From Nereocystis luetkeana (lineage: Eukaryota > Sar > Phaeophyceae > Laminariales > Laminariaceae): 64,000 bases of DNA. Location: contig JARUPZ010000027.1 in assembly GCA_031213475.1 (NCBI GenBank), positions 2,293,001 to 2,357,000 of the forward strand, written 5' to 3'. Within the stretch, counting starts at the first letter, position 1, and every line of letters starts with the position of its first letter. Made by a program: the position numbers and the translations under genes. Positions 1-12,400 of this stretch are shown here, in pieces. The notes under the pieces are model-generated. The model was not told the origin of the DNA, did no database searches, and saw only the letters and a list, made by a program, of their open reading frames with translations.

Positions 1-347
1 CATCGCTTGAGGTTTGCTGTTTGTGTTCCGCAAAGATGCGGCGGGATCAAAATGAGGGAGAATAAATAATGGCCACTTTGTATATGGTAAGTTTTAACGG
101 CGACCCCGCCTGAGCCTTCCTGCGATTCTGCGCGCGCAAACTCACGCAACTCCTGCTGTACCCCTGTGTAGTGCTTGTACGAGTAGTGCAACAGGCAGCA
201 AACAGTCAAAGGACGACGCACCTCGATACGTGCTACCGCTGGAGTGTTTTCAGTTCGTATCTGGGGGCAAACCGCTCCATTTCTGTATTGCACGGCCACT
301 ATTACGAGTATGTTACTTCGTGCATAACGTACACACGTACAGCAGTG

Positions 348-415
348 TCTGCTGGTGCTGCTGGTGCTGCTTCTGCTGCTGCTGCTGTTGCATTGCTGCT
401 GATGCTGCTGCTGTG
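348..415. repeat. CTG/CAG microsatellite
   Basis: Imperfect run of CTG triplets with interruptions such as GTG, TTG and GATG. It makes spurious poly-Ala, poly-Gln and poly-Cys ORFs in several frames, so I do not read it as coding. Confidence 0.85.
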
Positions 416-1105
416 CTTGTTCTATGTTCTGCCCTGTAAAAAATACTGATGTGCCAGGTAGTCATCACGATGGTACAGTCTGTGCCACCTGTTTTACATA
501 AACAAAACATCGCTCGCGTATCCGTACAGGAATAGTAGAGTATCATATCGTTACAAGTAATCGTAGGATACATTAATCAGCAGCACCACGCACGTGTTCT
601 GGCTTCCTTGGGGTGATCAACCCACTGGGCGTAATCGTGATGAGTACGGCAGGATGCACTTCTGCTGTGGTAAGTTGTCGGGCGATGAACCCACAGGGCG
701 CAATCGTCGATGAGTACGCCAGTATGTACTTCTGTAGTCGTATGTGAGCATAACAACGATTGACTTCGACTGCGCCGTGGATAAGGGTCATGCTGTCATG
801 CCTGGTACATGCTACGTACGAGCTACCGGTATGTATATCTGAGACGATACAAAGGATTCACGCAGACCTTTCTACTAAACAAATATAGACGGCCGTGCTG
901 CAGTCTATTTGAAGTGCTGCAGCTGTTATGGTACAACTGTAAGAAATTTTAAGCAGTACCAGGCACGTGGTATGTATTAGCTCGTACCAGGTATTTTGTA
1001 TCAGGTCTCTTGGCGGTACCTGGTCCTACTACTCTACGTACCGATAGATCACCAGCACGCGCTTGCTGTACGAGTAATATACCCGCCAAACCTGTACGTA
1101 TACTG

Positions 1106-1199
1106 TTAACGCTAGAACCGCAGTCCCATTTTGGGGGCAAACTACTTGAAGTTTGAGTGGTTCGTCCCCAAAGCGAGACTGCGGTTCTCAAAGGGTTAA
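1106..1199. mobile_element. palindromic MITE-like element, family 1, copy 1
   Basis: A 94 bp near-perfect foldback. Both arms start TTAAC, contain AGAACCGCAGTC and then a TTTGGGG stretch, and meet around ACTACTTGAAGTTTGAGTGG. A second copy with the same arms and centre lies at 25236-25333. A weaker relative (TTTTGGGGAAAAACTACTTT) sits at about 1219-1245. There is no coding capacity. The terminal TTAA suggests insertion at TTAA sites, but I cannot define a target duplication. Confidence 0.75.
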
Positions 1200-2363
1200 G
1201 AGCAAAATTGCAACCGGGTTTTGGGGAAAAACTACTTTGAATTATTAGGCTGGGTCTTATGCCATTTTTTTTTAGTGATTGAAAAAGGCAGGAAGTCGGA
1301 TTTTCCACCGGCAAAAAGCCACACCAGATCGGTGCGCCATGTGCCGTCTTATCGTGATTTTGGTTTTATTTCATGGGAGAACTAAAAAAACAGAACACAA
1401 CCGACATTTTGAACTCCACGTGGACCACGACACGAACGAGAGTCGCTCACGCCGGGTTGGGCGATCAACCTTCACCACCAGCTCCTTGAAGGAAGCAAAG
1501 GAATGTGGAAGCCCCTGGGGAGCTGCGTAAGGGGTTTGCTAGTCGCTGGACCAGCAAGGAGCTCTCGCCTTCGCGGAGCATGAGCTGCTTGCGGCGGTCG
1601 TAGTCAGAAAAATACCGTTTGATTGTTTTGATACTGCTGCTGTAGTCTCGTCCTATTCGTTGCCAAAGTTGTTTCGCCTAGAACAGCTGCAGTTGGGCAG
1701 CCGCAAGGGACACGATGGTGGCCAAGGTACTGATGCCCTCCCTCTCCGTGGTGGCCGACGCACAAGTGTTGGAGCCCAGCTGTGTACAAGCGTAACCAAG
1801 CATGTAGCGTCGTGACCCGTCATGAACCCAGTCTATAACCTAGACAAAATTGTATAATGCCACCGAGGTCTAGTGCAAAGCCAAATTTTATCACTTTCAG
1901 AGTTGATCAGAAAAGGCTGGCAAAGAAAAACATTTCATGGAATTTCAGGAGTGATAAAATCTCGGAGGAACATTTTTTCCACCAAACAGGCCCCATAAGA
2001 CGTGATTTTGATAAAATTTGATCAGATATGGGACCAGATACCCCGAAGCCTCGGTAAACAGTCATATAATCACCTCAAAAAAAATTGCATAAGATCCGGC
2101 TTTACACAACAGCAGTATTATTATTAATAGAATGTTTTTGGAGTTGGAAAAGGGTTAAAATACTACCATCTGTTTATAGATTGCCGTATTTTCCTCGTCG
2201 ATCCATCTTCCTTGTCCATCCAGCCACTCCGCCTGTTCAACCACCTCGTCTCTCTACCTTCTCGCCTCGTCTACATAACCCCTCCATCACCTTCATCCAC
2301 CCAACCACCCTCGTGTAACCGACTACTGTAACTATTTGTATCCGTATCCCACCACCTCCGGCT

Positions 2364-2540
2364 GGCAGGTTTTGGCGGCGTCGGCAGCGAGGGCCAACTC
2401 GGAGTGCCCCGCCGTGCTGGTGTCGATCACGTTCGACGCCTCTACCGAAAGCTGTTCCTCCGATGCCTTGCTCTTCCTGGCGATCGAAGAACCCCCCCGG
2501 GACGTGAAGACGTATGGGGGGGCAAGCTCGGCGGCCTTGC
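2364..2540 (+). pseudogene. possible orphan exon of a secreted or adhesion-type protein
   Basis: One frame (stop-free over roughly 2336-2578) has ordinary protein composition, unlike the surrounding DNA. It includes an FDASTE motif followed by a SSDALLFLAI stretch. That spacing (FD-x-T-x-E, then D-x-L-x-F) resembles beta-sandwich CUB-like repeats, but the match is weak and from memory. A CAG precedes GTTTTGG near 2366 and could be a splice acceptor, but I found no clear donor. It could be an upstream exon of the gene starting at 3182, a gene relic, or chance. Confidence 0.25.
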
Positions 2541-3181
2541 ACGGTGCGCAACTTGCAACTTGCAAATTTCAACATTAATATTGCACCATAAATATCACTA
2601 TCAAAGATGTCTGCAGCAGTCATGAGGGTCAGTCACCAAAAAACGAGTACCGGTCACGGGCGTACGGGCGACGTCATCCACACTATAAGCTACCAGTAGT
2701 TAATCAGTACTTACGGTTATACTTCGAAGTAGCAGGCTTCCGTCCCGGTGTTTTTTTTCGCACAATGCAGTCCGCCACGCCTCTAACATGTGACGTGCGG
2801 TTTTTTAGAACGGGTGGGTAACTGTACCCCGGGTGTCCCCTGACGACCACAAGTCACTATTGCTGTACGTAGATATTGTCGGTCTGGCGGGCTTGCCGTT
2901 TGCCGTCCGTTCCCTTGTGCCATACGGCTGGTTGGATGTAATGCCTTCCACTGTCTTCTTTGTAGGAGTACGCTTTGCCGCAGACCCTTTTTTAGAGGCT
3001 ACTGGTATCGGTTAAGGGGTTCGCCCTTATTTTGTGGGGTGGGAGCGGATCAGAGCACGCCATCTGGCGACACAAAGACTGTTACATTTTCGAATTCTAC
3101 ACCCGAAGTAGCTGCAGTTGGGGCTCACGCCGGCAGAAATCCGAGTGCGGCTCTCCAAAAGCGCAACTAAAGTGACGTTTC

Positions 3182-3447
3182 GTGAAGAAAAGTAGTTGCC
3201 GTTCTGCCGCACGCCGTGTCAACCAGCATATTGGAACCCAAATCGCCTCATCGTTTTTGTTTGCCGCTCACGCTGGCTGCTTTCTACCACGTCACGTTGT
3301 TTCGGCAGGCAAGGATATTTACTGGACGTTCCCCGTGTTGACGGCTGAAGCCCCGCTAACCTTGGAATTCGTGATGGACCTCTGCGACTACTGCGACAAG
3401 TATAGCGAGAAGAGAAAGTTCAACCCCATCGACTCCTTCCATTTCAG
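3182..3447 (+). CDS. exon 1 of the membrane protein (start uncertain)
   Basis: The exon ends TTCAG|GTGAATGG, and the next exon starts after CCATACAG|CGAC, so the split serine codon joins in frame. From residue 43 on, the translation looks globular (GKDIYWTFPVL, then FVMDLCDYCDKY). The first 40 residues are basic and then mildly hydrophobic (IASSFLFAAHAGCFL), which could be a poor signal peptide or intron read-through. An alternative start to the exon is the CAG acceptor at about 3309. Confidence 0.5.
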
Positions 3448-6400
3448 GTGAATGGCTTGTTTGGACCTCTACATGTAGACCCTCCCGCTGCTGGCATTTA
3501 CAGCTTTCTCTACTCTTCCGCCTCCTGTTCCGTCTATTGATCTGTCAACTGTTTTCACAACTGCTATATCTACTGATCAACTTACTGCTCTACCTGATAC
3601 ATACTTTGGGACCCAAAATTTGGATAGCATTTATTCCTGCTTAGACGCAGAAGGTGTCACAAGCGCGTCATGCTCCTATGATTTTGCACTTGAGTTGTGA
3701 GAGTAACATGTCAATGGCGGACCGTGAAAATGCTTAAGTATCTCTGGCGCTGACCATGATTGAAGTCGTCGCAGCGGGCTATTGCGGGTATACGTCGTGT
3801 AGCGGTACCTGGCAGCGCTTAGGCAGCGCATGCACCACCTCACCCACCATCTTCCCTCCGCCCTTCTTGCCGTCGCCCCTTGATGTATCTCTTCCTCTTC
3901 ACTGTGACCCATACAGCGACAACGAAGGTAGCGTACCAAACAATCTCCAGGATGGTTACAAGCTGAAACTGCCCTGCGATGGCCTGGCGGGCGAAATCAC
4001 CGACTCCATTGTCGCGACCGCGGCACCCACCACGGCACCCACCACGGCACCCACCACGGCACCCACCACGGCACCCACCACGACACCCACCACGGCACCC
4101 ACCCCGGCACCCTCTACCTCGCGCTCGTCTCCGCTAATTTCTTCCTCACCGTTGTCGTCGTCGTCATCATCGTCCCCGAACTCGTCGTCGCCGAGCTCCT
4201 CGTCTGCAGAGAGGACATCTCAGGCTCCGAGTGCTTCCCCGACAGCGCCGACCGAGACAAGGGCAACCTCTTCCTTTGAACCTTCCGAGACGGCGCACCC
4301 AAGCACGTCGCCTATCATGATGGAACCGCCGACGTCTACGCCAACTGCGAAACGGACTCCTGTTCCGTCGGTATCTCCAACTTCTCTGGCTGTGCCGAAT
4401 CCGACGACAGGACCGGTCGAGAAGACAGTGGCTCCCTCCTCTGCATTTACGGAGACGTCGCAGCTGGACACGACACCGCCCACTCCGCCAGAAGATTTGA
4501 CCTTTGCACCGTCTCCCGAATGGTCTTCTCCTCCGTCAGTCTCGCGCACGTCTTCGCCTGTGGCGAAGCCGACGACGGCGCCGATTGAGACAACAGCCCA
4601 GCCGTCGACGGCACCGATCGGGGCGGCCCAACCAGGAACGCCATCGCCTACTTCAGCAGCAGACGCAACTACTGCGCCGTCCGCCCATCGGGCTTCTCCG
4701 TCGGTCTCGCCCACTTCCACGCCTGTGGTGATGTCGACGACAGCGCCTATGCCCTCCTCAGAACCGAATGAGGCGATGCACTTAGAAACATCACCCCCTG
4801 CTTCGGCGGAAGAGCCGACCACCGCACCGTCTATCGAACGGGCTTCTCCTCGGTCGGCGTCACCCACCTCCTCACCTTTGGCGAAGACGACGATAGCACC
4901 GACCAAAGAAACATCGACGCCATCAACGGCGCCGATCGAGACGACCCAACCAGTTGCGTCGACTACCTCGATTGAAGACTCGACTACTGCGCCGTCTGCC
5001 GAACGGGCTTCTCCGTCAGTCTCGCCCACTTCCTCGCCTGTGGCGAAGCCGACGACCGCACCAATCAAAATATCGACGCCGTCAACGGCGCCGATCGAGA
5101 CGAACCAACCAGTTGCGTCGACTACCTCGATAGAAGACTCGACCACTGCGCCGGCTCTTCCGTCGGTCTCACCCACTTCCTCGCCTGTAGCGAAGCCGTC
5201 AGCAGCACCGATCAAGAAGACAGTGGCTCCCTTCTCTGGACCCACCGAGGCAACCCAGCCAGGAACTACGCCATCACCTACGTCAGCAGAAGACTCGACC
5301 ACAGCACCCTCTGCTTCACAACAGAAACCTCTTCTATCGGTATCACCCACATCCTCGCCTGAAGCGAAGCAGACGACGGCGCCGATCAAGCCAACACCGA
5401 CGCCGTCGACGGCGCCGATCGAGGCGACCCAGTCAGGAACGTCTCCATCAACCTCGGCGGAAGACCCGACCAGTACACCGTCCGCCCAACGGACTTCTCC
5501 GTCGGTTTCGCCAACTCCTTCGCCTGTGGCACAGACGACGACGGCTCCGACCGAGAACACAGTGGAGCCGTCGACGGCACCGATTGAGGCGACGCAGCCA
5601 GGATCGACGGCTCCACCTACTTCAGTACAAGACCCGACCACTACACCGTCTGCTGCCGAACGGGAATCTCCTCCGTCTGTCGCGCGCACTTCGTCGCCTG
5701 TGATGGAGCCGACGACAGCACCTGCCGAGGAAGCGGTAACGCCCTCCTTTGGACCGACGACGACATCACCTACTACAGCAAAAGGCCCGACCACTGCGCC
5801 GTCTGCCCAACGAGAAATCCCTCCATCGGCCCCGCCTACTCTATCGCCTGTGGTAAAGGCGACGACGGCCCCAACCGAGAGAGCAGCAAGGCCGTCGACG
5901 GCACCGATCGGGGAGACACAGCCAGGAACGACGCCACCACCTACTTCAGCAGAAGACCCGACCGCTGCACCGTCTGCTGCCGAACGGGAATCTCGTCCGT
6001 CTGTCGCACCCACTTCGTCACCTGTGGTGGAGCCGACGACAGCACCTGCCGTGGAAGCGGCAACGCCCTCCTCTGGACCGACAGAGGTGGTGCAGCCAGG
6101 AATTACGCCACCACCTACTTCAGCAGAAGTCCCGACCACTGCGCCGTCTGCCCAACGAGAAATTCTCCCATCGGCCCCGCCCACTTTCTCGCCTGTGGCA
6201 GGGGCGACGACGGCCCCGACCAAGAAGACAGCGAAGCCGTCGATGTCACCGATCGGAGAGGCGCAGCCAGAATCAACGCCAACACCTAGTTCAGGACAAG
6301 ACTCGACCGCTGCACCGTCTGCTGCCGAACGGGAATCTCCTTCGTCTTTCGCGCCCAACTCGTCGCCTGTGGCGAAGTCGACGACGGCACCTGCCGAGGG

Positions 6401-9400
6401 AACAGTAGCGCCTTCTGAAGAACCCAAAGACACGACCCAGCCAGGGACGGCACCACCTGCTTCAGCAGGAGACCCGACCAATGCGCCATCTGCCCAAAAG
6501 CGGACTTCTTCTCCGTCGGCCCCGCACGAATCGGCACCCACGCCCTCGCCTGCCACCCCGCTTCCGGCGAAGTCTTCGGCTGCGCCAATTGCCCAGGTGG
6601 AAGGCACGACCGCACCCGCTGGTAGATCGGTGCCCGGGCAGCCAAGCACGCCACCAACATCAGTAGAAACCCCTACCTCCTTGCCTACGGTGGCGCCGGC
6701 GGCAGGCAGCGGAGGTGTGGTGACGACAGCATCACCGGGCGCCGCTGAGGACACCGAGTCCCCCTTCGTTCTCGACTCCGGTTCGGTTTCGGAGACAGAG
6801 ATCGAGGGCGTTACGCCGTCGCCGTCGAGCATGGGGAGAGGAATCAGTTCGCAGTTCGATTCTGAGGCTGCATCCGGATCGGAATCAGTGACGACGTACA
6901 GTGGTGGGTCCGGGTCTATGTCGGGATCGGAATCAACCACGGACTTGGGGGCTTCCCAGTCCGGAACCGAATCCTCGACATCGACCGATTTGGAAGGTTC
7001 CAAGTCAGGGTCCGGATATTCTTCCGAAGCTGGGTCCGAATCTTCGACGCAAATGAGAGAGGGAGAGGGGAGTGGTTCGTCGGGAGAATCTATTGGGGAG
7101 GGTGGGAGCAGCGTCGACGCCACCGACGCTGGTTCTTTGAGTGGTGACCGAGGTTTCAGTAGTGGAAAGGGGTATGCTACGGAGGTTCCGACGGAGGGTG
7201 CGTACGTGACTAGCGGGTTGGATTTCTTCACTGAGACTCCTACTTCCGCTCCCACCTCGTCTCCGACTTCTGCCCCCACCGCCGCTCCTACCACCGCTCC
7301 TACAAGTCAAGGTCAGTCCGCTAGAGCTTATATAGCCTTGCCAGTGTTTTTTTTTTATTATTATTTTTTTGCGCCCCGGAAACTTTTTTTTTTCGGTTCT
7401 CTCCAGGTTACGTAGTCAACTCGAGCTCAACATCGGCAACGTTTTTTAGGAACTCTACTACTGTAGGCCAGTCAGCTGCAGCTAAACGTTTGGTGTTGTT
7501 CTTCACTCGAGGCCGGTCAGCTGTTCATAGACAAAGCTGGGCTTTTCTTGTGTGTGTATTTTTTGTATATTCTGGTCGCTGCTGTGTGGTTGCGGGGATG
7601 ATAGCGCCGCCGACTGTGTGTATGACGCGTTTTTTCTGGCTGGAAGCAGATTGTAGATGATGGATGCAGTTGCAGTTTATCGCACTTCTTAGAACGGCAC
7701 CTCCATATGTCGGGAGATATACCAACTTGGTATGAGTGTTGGTTCATTGCTGCAGTAGAGTTGAAGTAAAAGGAGGAGACGGAGGAGGAGATAGGACGCG
7801 TGATGGTGGGTGTTACCTGCTACCATCACCATTACCGAAACGTTCATACCTCCCTGGCGATGAATTATTTGGTTTTGTTGTGTTCTACCGAGACCCCTAT
7901 TCTTTTTTTGTTTAGATAGATGTCACGCAGGGAGACAAGCTTCAGAGGAGACTGTCTTCTCCGCGAAGCAAGCGAGTATTGTCCCCTCCTTTTCTTGTGA
8001 AGGTTTCGTCAATACCAACTTCGTCTGATGAACTGATAAGCCAAATAATCGCGTGTGTCGCTCTGTCGCACAGGGAGGGGAATCTCCTCTTCGCAGGGCC
8101 TGACCATTGAAATTCGCTCGGTTTTCGAGGCGAGGAGGCGTGCTTTGAGCGCAGAGGGGGAGGAGGACCTTGACGGAGGTGAGACAAAAATAATGGAAAG
8201 CAACGGCGGTATGACGCTGGTTTGTTTGAAACGGCTCGCACAGACTGCATTTTGTGATAAGCTCGTTCGTATGAACGGAACTTTTTCACAGTTAGCTTCC
8301 GTCTCTAGGACGGGTGTTTTTGTGAGTCAAACGGGATGCTGCTACGTACGGGAAAAAGGAATGATGGTGTGAAGATAGGCTTCCTTGAATACATCTTTAG
8401 TGGTGATGCATTAGTGTTGGATATGTGGAGAGCAGCAGCAACAGCTACGAGGGAATTTTCTTGTGTACAGCTATTGGTGTGAGGATAATGCTTTGAGCAG
8501 AGCTCAGATAAAATTCGTTAAGTAGAGGTGTGTTGTACAAAAAAGTACTTACGCGTGATGTACGACACGACTCTTTTTAGCTGTGTACATATAGTACAAT
8601 AACAATCTAGTTGTGACTTTTAATGGAGGCGTTACTCGTAACGTGCCACAGATGCCGGTGATTCACTCAGTGCAGTGGATTGGTGTTCTAGTAGTAGAAG
8701 GCGGTTGTCGTATGGGGTGGGTCTCGACCGAGGGAGCGACAAGGAGCACGTGGTTTGAACATGCTTTTGGGAGGGGATGAGGGAGGCGGGTTGGTGCCGG
8801 GGTGGGGGGCGTTATCTTGCGGCGCTTGTAGAGGCTCGGCGGAATTCGCGACCTGAAAAGCATAGTGGGCATGGCGAATGGGAAGGAATTTTTTCTTGGA
8901 GTAGCAGGTCGGGGGGAAAAAATGGGGGGGGGGGCGAGGAAAAACAAGTGGATTTCTAAATACTAAAGTTGAACACGCCATCGATTCACGATGCATCGTG
9001 ATTTGGAGCATACGTTTATCACTCCGCTTTGTTTGACGCATCTCATTCCCATTCAGACGCCCTTTGCTGTCCAGTTGACCTCGCGTGAATGAACTGCGTT
9101 GTTGCGACGGCGTCGGCGACAGAGGGTGGAAGAGGCGGTTGTGAGGAGAATAAGCTAGCCCTTCCCATTCCTCGATCGTTCTTGCCCAATCGACGATCGC
9201 CTTTGTTTGCCCCCACCCGCACCTCAATTCTGTCCCTTTCCCCCTTCTCGTTGGTGTCGGAAGCTCTCTACAGCAGCACCGCTACGTACTAGAACCAACA
9301 ATGTTTTCAGTCACCATGTTTTTCTTTATTTTCACCTTTTCATTTTTACTATTAGTACCAGGTATACCGTAGTACGTAATACCAGGTACACCGTAGTACG

Positions 9401-12400
9401 TACTTCGTTCGACTTTTAAACATATTTTGTTCGTTTTTTCTTCGTTTTTGTTGCTGTCGTTGTTGTTGTTGTTGTTTTTTTTTGTTTTTTTAATCTCTCT
9501 TGTGTTTTCTTATTTATTTATTTTTTGTCACCCCCTCTCCCAACCCCCCCCGATCTGTCTCGCTGTTCGCCCCGCCTCTTCTTTATGTTTTGACGCAGTT
9601 CGACGAGCGTTGGCTATAGTTTACGAAGAAGACGCGGAGGAGTATGACCTTGCCATGCTCCACGTTTGCGCAAAGGTGCTTGCCATTCCCGAGGAGAACA
9701 TCAAGTCCGTCTCCACCGACTTTGGCCCGGACGGGGCGCTGTCGGACCCGGCCCGTAACTCTTTGGCAAGGTGGGCTTCTTTGCAGATACTTATATTGTG
9801 TTGTTTTTCATGATGGCGCCGTTTGGTTGACTATGTGTCAATCGAGCCTTTGTTCTGTGAGCTTCAGGCGCTATAATAATCGGCACCTTGTTTGTTTGGT
9901 TGGGGTGTGTTCGTGTTGTTTTGAACAGCGGTATGGGTGCAAGCAATGCTCTTATTTATGACAGGGCTAAGCTATTAATAATAGTTAAGAGCTGTTCCAC
10001 TCTCACTCGTAACTGCGACCATCTCCGGCATCAGCCGTGCGCGACCTTCGTTGCCTGTGTCTTCAACGCCCCTGGCTCACTACTTTGCCCGCCCTGGCCT
10101 GTCCTGTCGTGTCGTGTCCCGCCCCGTCCCGTCGTTTCGCTTATTTTGTTGTTCCTCCCATCGTTCGTTCGTTGTTTTGTCTGGTTGTTTTTAATGCTGT
10201 TGCTTTTTACCCTTTACCTCTTTGGTGGTATGGTTTTATTGATGTTTTTAGCTCAACCACCGCCGCTTCGGACAATCCCTCGGCCAGTTCTAACGGAGGC
10301 GGCAACATGTCGGCCTCCTACCTCACGCCCGTCACCACGTGTGAGGTACGTCGTCGGTTTTTCGCCTCGAAGGGTGGGGGGGGGGGCGCAGCATGTGAAA
10401 CTGTACTGGAACGTGTAAATGTTTCGTACTGGTACTATTACGGGGGACCATAGTAAATAGAACCTACGGTACAGACAAAAACCTGGTATATGTTTACCTA
10501 TTTTTACTGACAATATTTGGTCCTATTTACTATGGTCTCCCGTAATAGGTGTGCCTGGTATATTTTATCGTCTCTTTGGTAGGTTTTTGGGCACTTTTTG
10601 TGCTTAGAAAATACGTACCAGGTAGTACTGCTGTACATGAATCATTCTTGTCGTAGACAGCTTTGAGAACGGCTTGCCTTGTCCATAAGGCCGCTATTTT
10701 TCAAGGGTAAAATATACCAGGAGTTGCTTGAGCTGGGAAGTAAAAGCGATCACCATTTTGTTTTTAAGAAGTTCGCGAAATACGCACAGCATGATAGCTC
10801 CAGCTTAGGGACCGCCAAGAAAGAAGAAGGAACAGGGGGGGGAGGGACGACAGACCCACACCGATGGCGTGGGGATGGAGCTTGGATGCAGCTTAGGATT
10901 TAAGAACAGAACGTAATGAGAAGGAAGGAGCAAGGACAGAGAATGGAGTAGACAAGCCGAAAGTTGGCACAGAAGGGAGGGAGGTAGACTTGGTGCATGG
11001 GTTTCCTTTTGTTTCCGAGGTTTTCTTCTCTCTGGAAAGTGATGAGTGATCAATATAGAAGAGCATCCTGCACACTGTCGGATGACAGGGGAAATAATAA
11101 TAATAATATTTAATGGCATTGTGTGACTCGTGTGTACCAGCAGTAGTAGGTGAAAACTAGTCGATGTCTTGCAGATGTACTCAGGCTATGGTATTATTCA
11201 GCTGTCAGCGGGATGCACGCTTTTGTTTTTGGTCAAAAGTCACGTTTTGTGTGACTACTATTGTTGTGCGAGTACTCAACAAATATTGGCGAGTCACTTT
11301 CATACCAGGTACCAGGTATTAATATAATACCAGTAGTAAGTAAATACTCCTTAGGGTTAGTAAGTAAATACTCCGACAATTTGTGAGGTATTTCGTATCG
11401 ATTACTTGCAATCGTTTTTGGTGCGGGACAGGTTGATCTGAATGGTTCGAACGACACGAGGGCCATGACGGCGGCTGAAATGGTGGACCGTTTGCTGGAG
11501 CCGGAGAATTTCATCCTCATCCTCAATGAGAACGACTTCGGGCCTGTCAACGCCGTCGTTTCCTCGGTATGATATCATAGAGCATAGTACATCATATCAT
11601 ATTATATAATATCATATTATTACATCAGACAAATTGTTTCTCGGTATGATTTGGGTTATAGGATATCATATATATGATGCTAATGCATGTCATATCATAT
11701 CATATCGTAATGTATCGTTCGTTTTCTGGTCGTCATATCATTATTAATGATATCCTGTCAATTCACGTCATAGCATATCGTATCGTATCATACGAAGCAT
11801 TGTGATGATGGTGTACGAAGTGTATGTAAGTGTTGATGATATTATTTTATAAGCTTGGTCATCCGACAAAGTGTGTTATTGTACTGCCGTGAGGTCCAGG
11901 GTTGATTGATCAGTCAGAAACATCGCCGAGCGAATAAAACCAAGAGAAGGACGTACTGGAAGTATTCTACACACATAATGACTGCTGTATTGACGGCGGC
12001 GATAATGATAATGATGGGGATCATAATGGTCATGATGATGCTTGTGATAGATGATCATGAAGACAAATGTTAAGATTGTGATGATGATAGCGATCTGGCC
12101 ACAAACCAAACCTAGCCGAAATGAACTACGAGGAGGTACGATTAACTTCGTCGTTTCTGCTTTCACACTGTCGGCTTCCCTTGGTGGTTTTGTCCGTCTA
12201 TAAGCGCTCGTACAGTTGATGTCTGTTACAAACACCCACAACCGACAAATTTCAACCGAAATCTGACCTTCTATTTAAACGATCGAATGCGAGTTTCTAA
12301 GCTAACGTGCACGGCGAAAACAAGTAAGGAGCTCTTTCCGAGACCGCCGAGTCCTACTCCTAGAAGTAGGGAGAGGGGCCCTTTTCGAGCCCGCCGAGTC

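Larger units (their letters stand above)
1..2335. other. intergenic region upstream of the large host gene
   Basis: No convincing gene was seen on either strand; the ORFs present are short and do not resemble proteins. The stretch holds a CTG microsatellite (348-415), two similar 50-60 bp segments around 608-720, a TACCAGGTA site at 985-993, the palindromic element at 1106-1199 with a half-copy-like remnant just after it, and a small hairpin pairing an ATTTTATCACT arm near 1886 with AGTGATAAAAT near 1949. Confidence 0.6.

Noticed and set aside
171..449. Ala- and Cys-rich ORFs near the left edge
   Set aside because: Produced by the CTG microsatellite; no other support.
4220..7294. 1,024-codon minus-strand ORF opposite the mucin exon
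   Set aside because: It is the shadow of the Pro/Thr/Ser codon repeat on the plus strand. The translation is a Val/Gly/Ala-rich repeat with no domain, and the plus strand has matching splice sites at both ends.
8688..9227. 179-codon minus-strand ORF in intron 2
   Set aside because: No recognisable motif, Pro-rich low-complexity stretches, and no splice or homology support.
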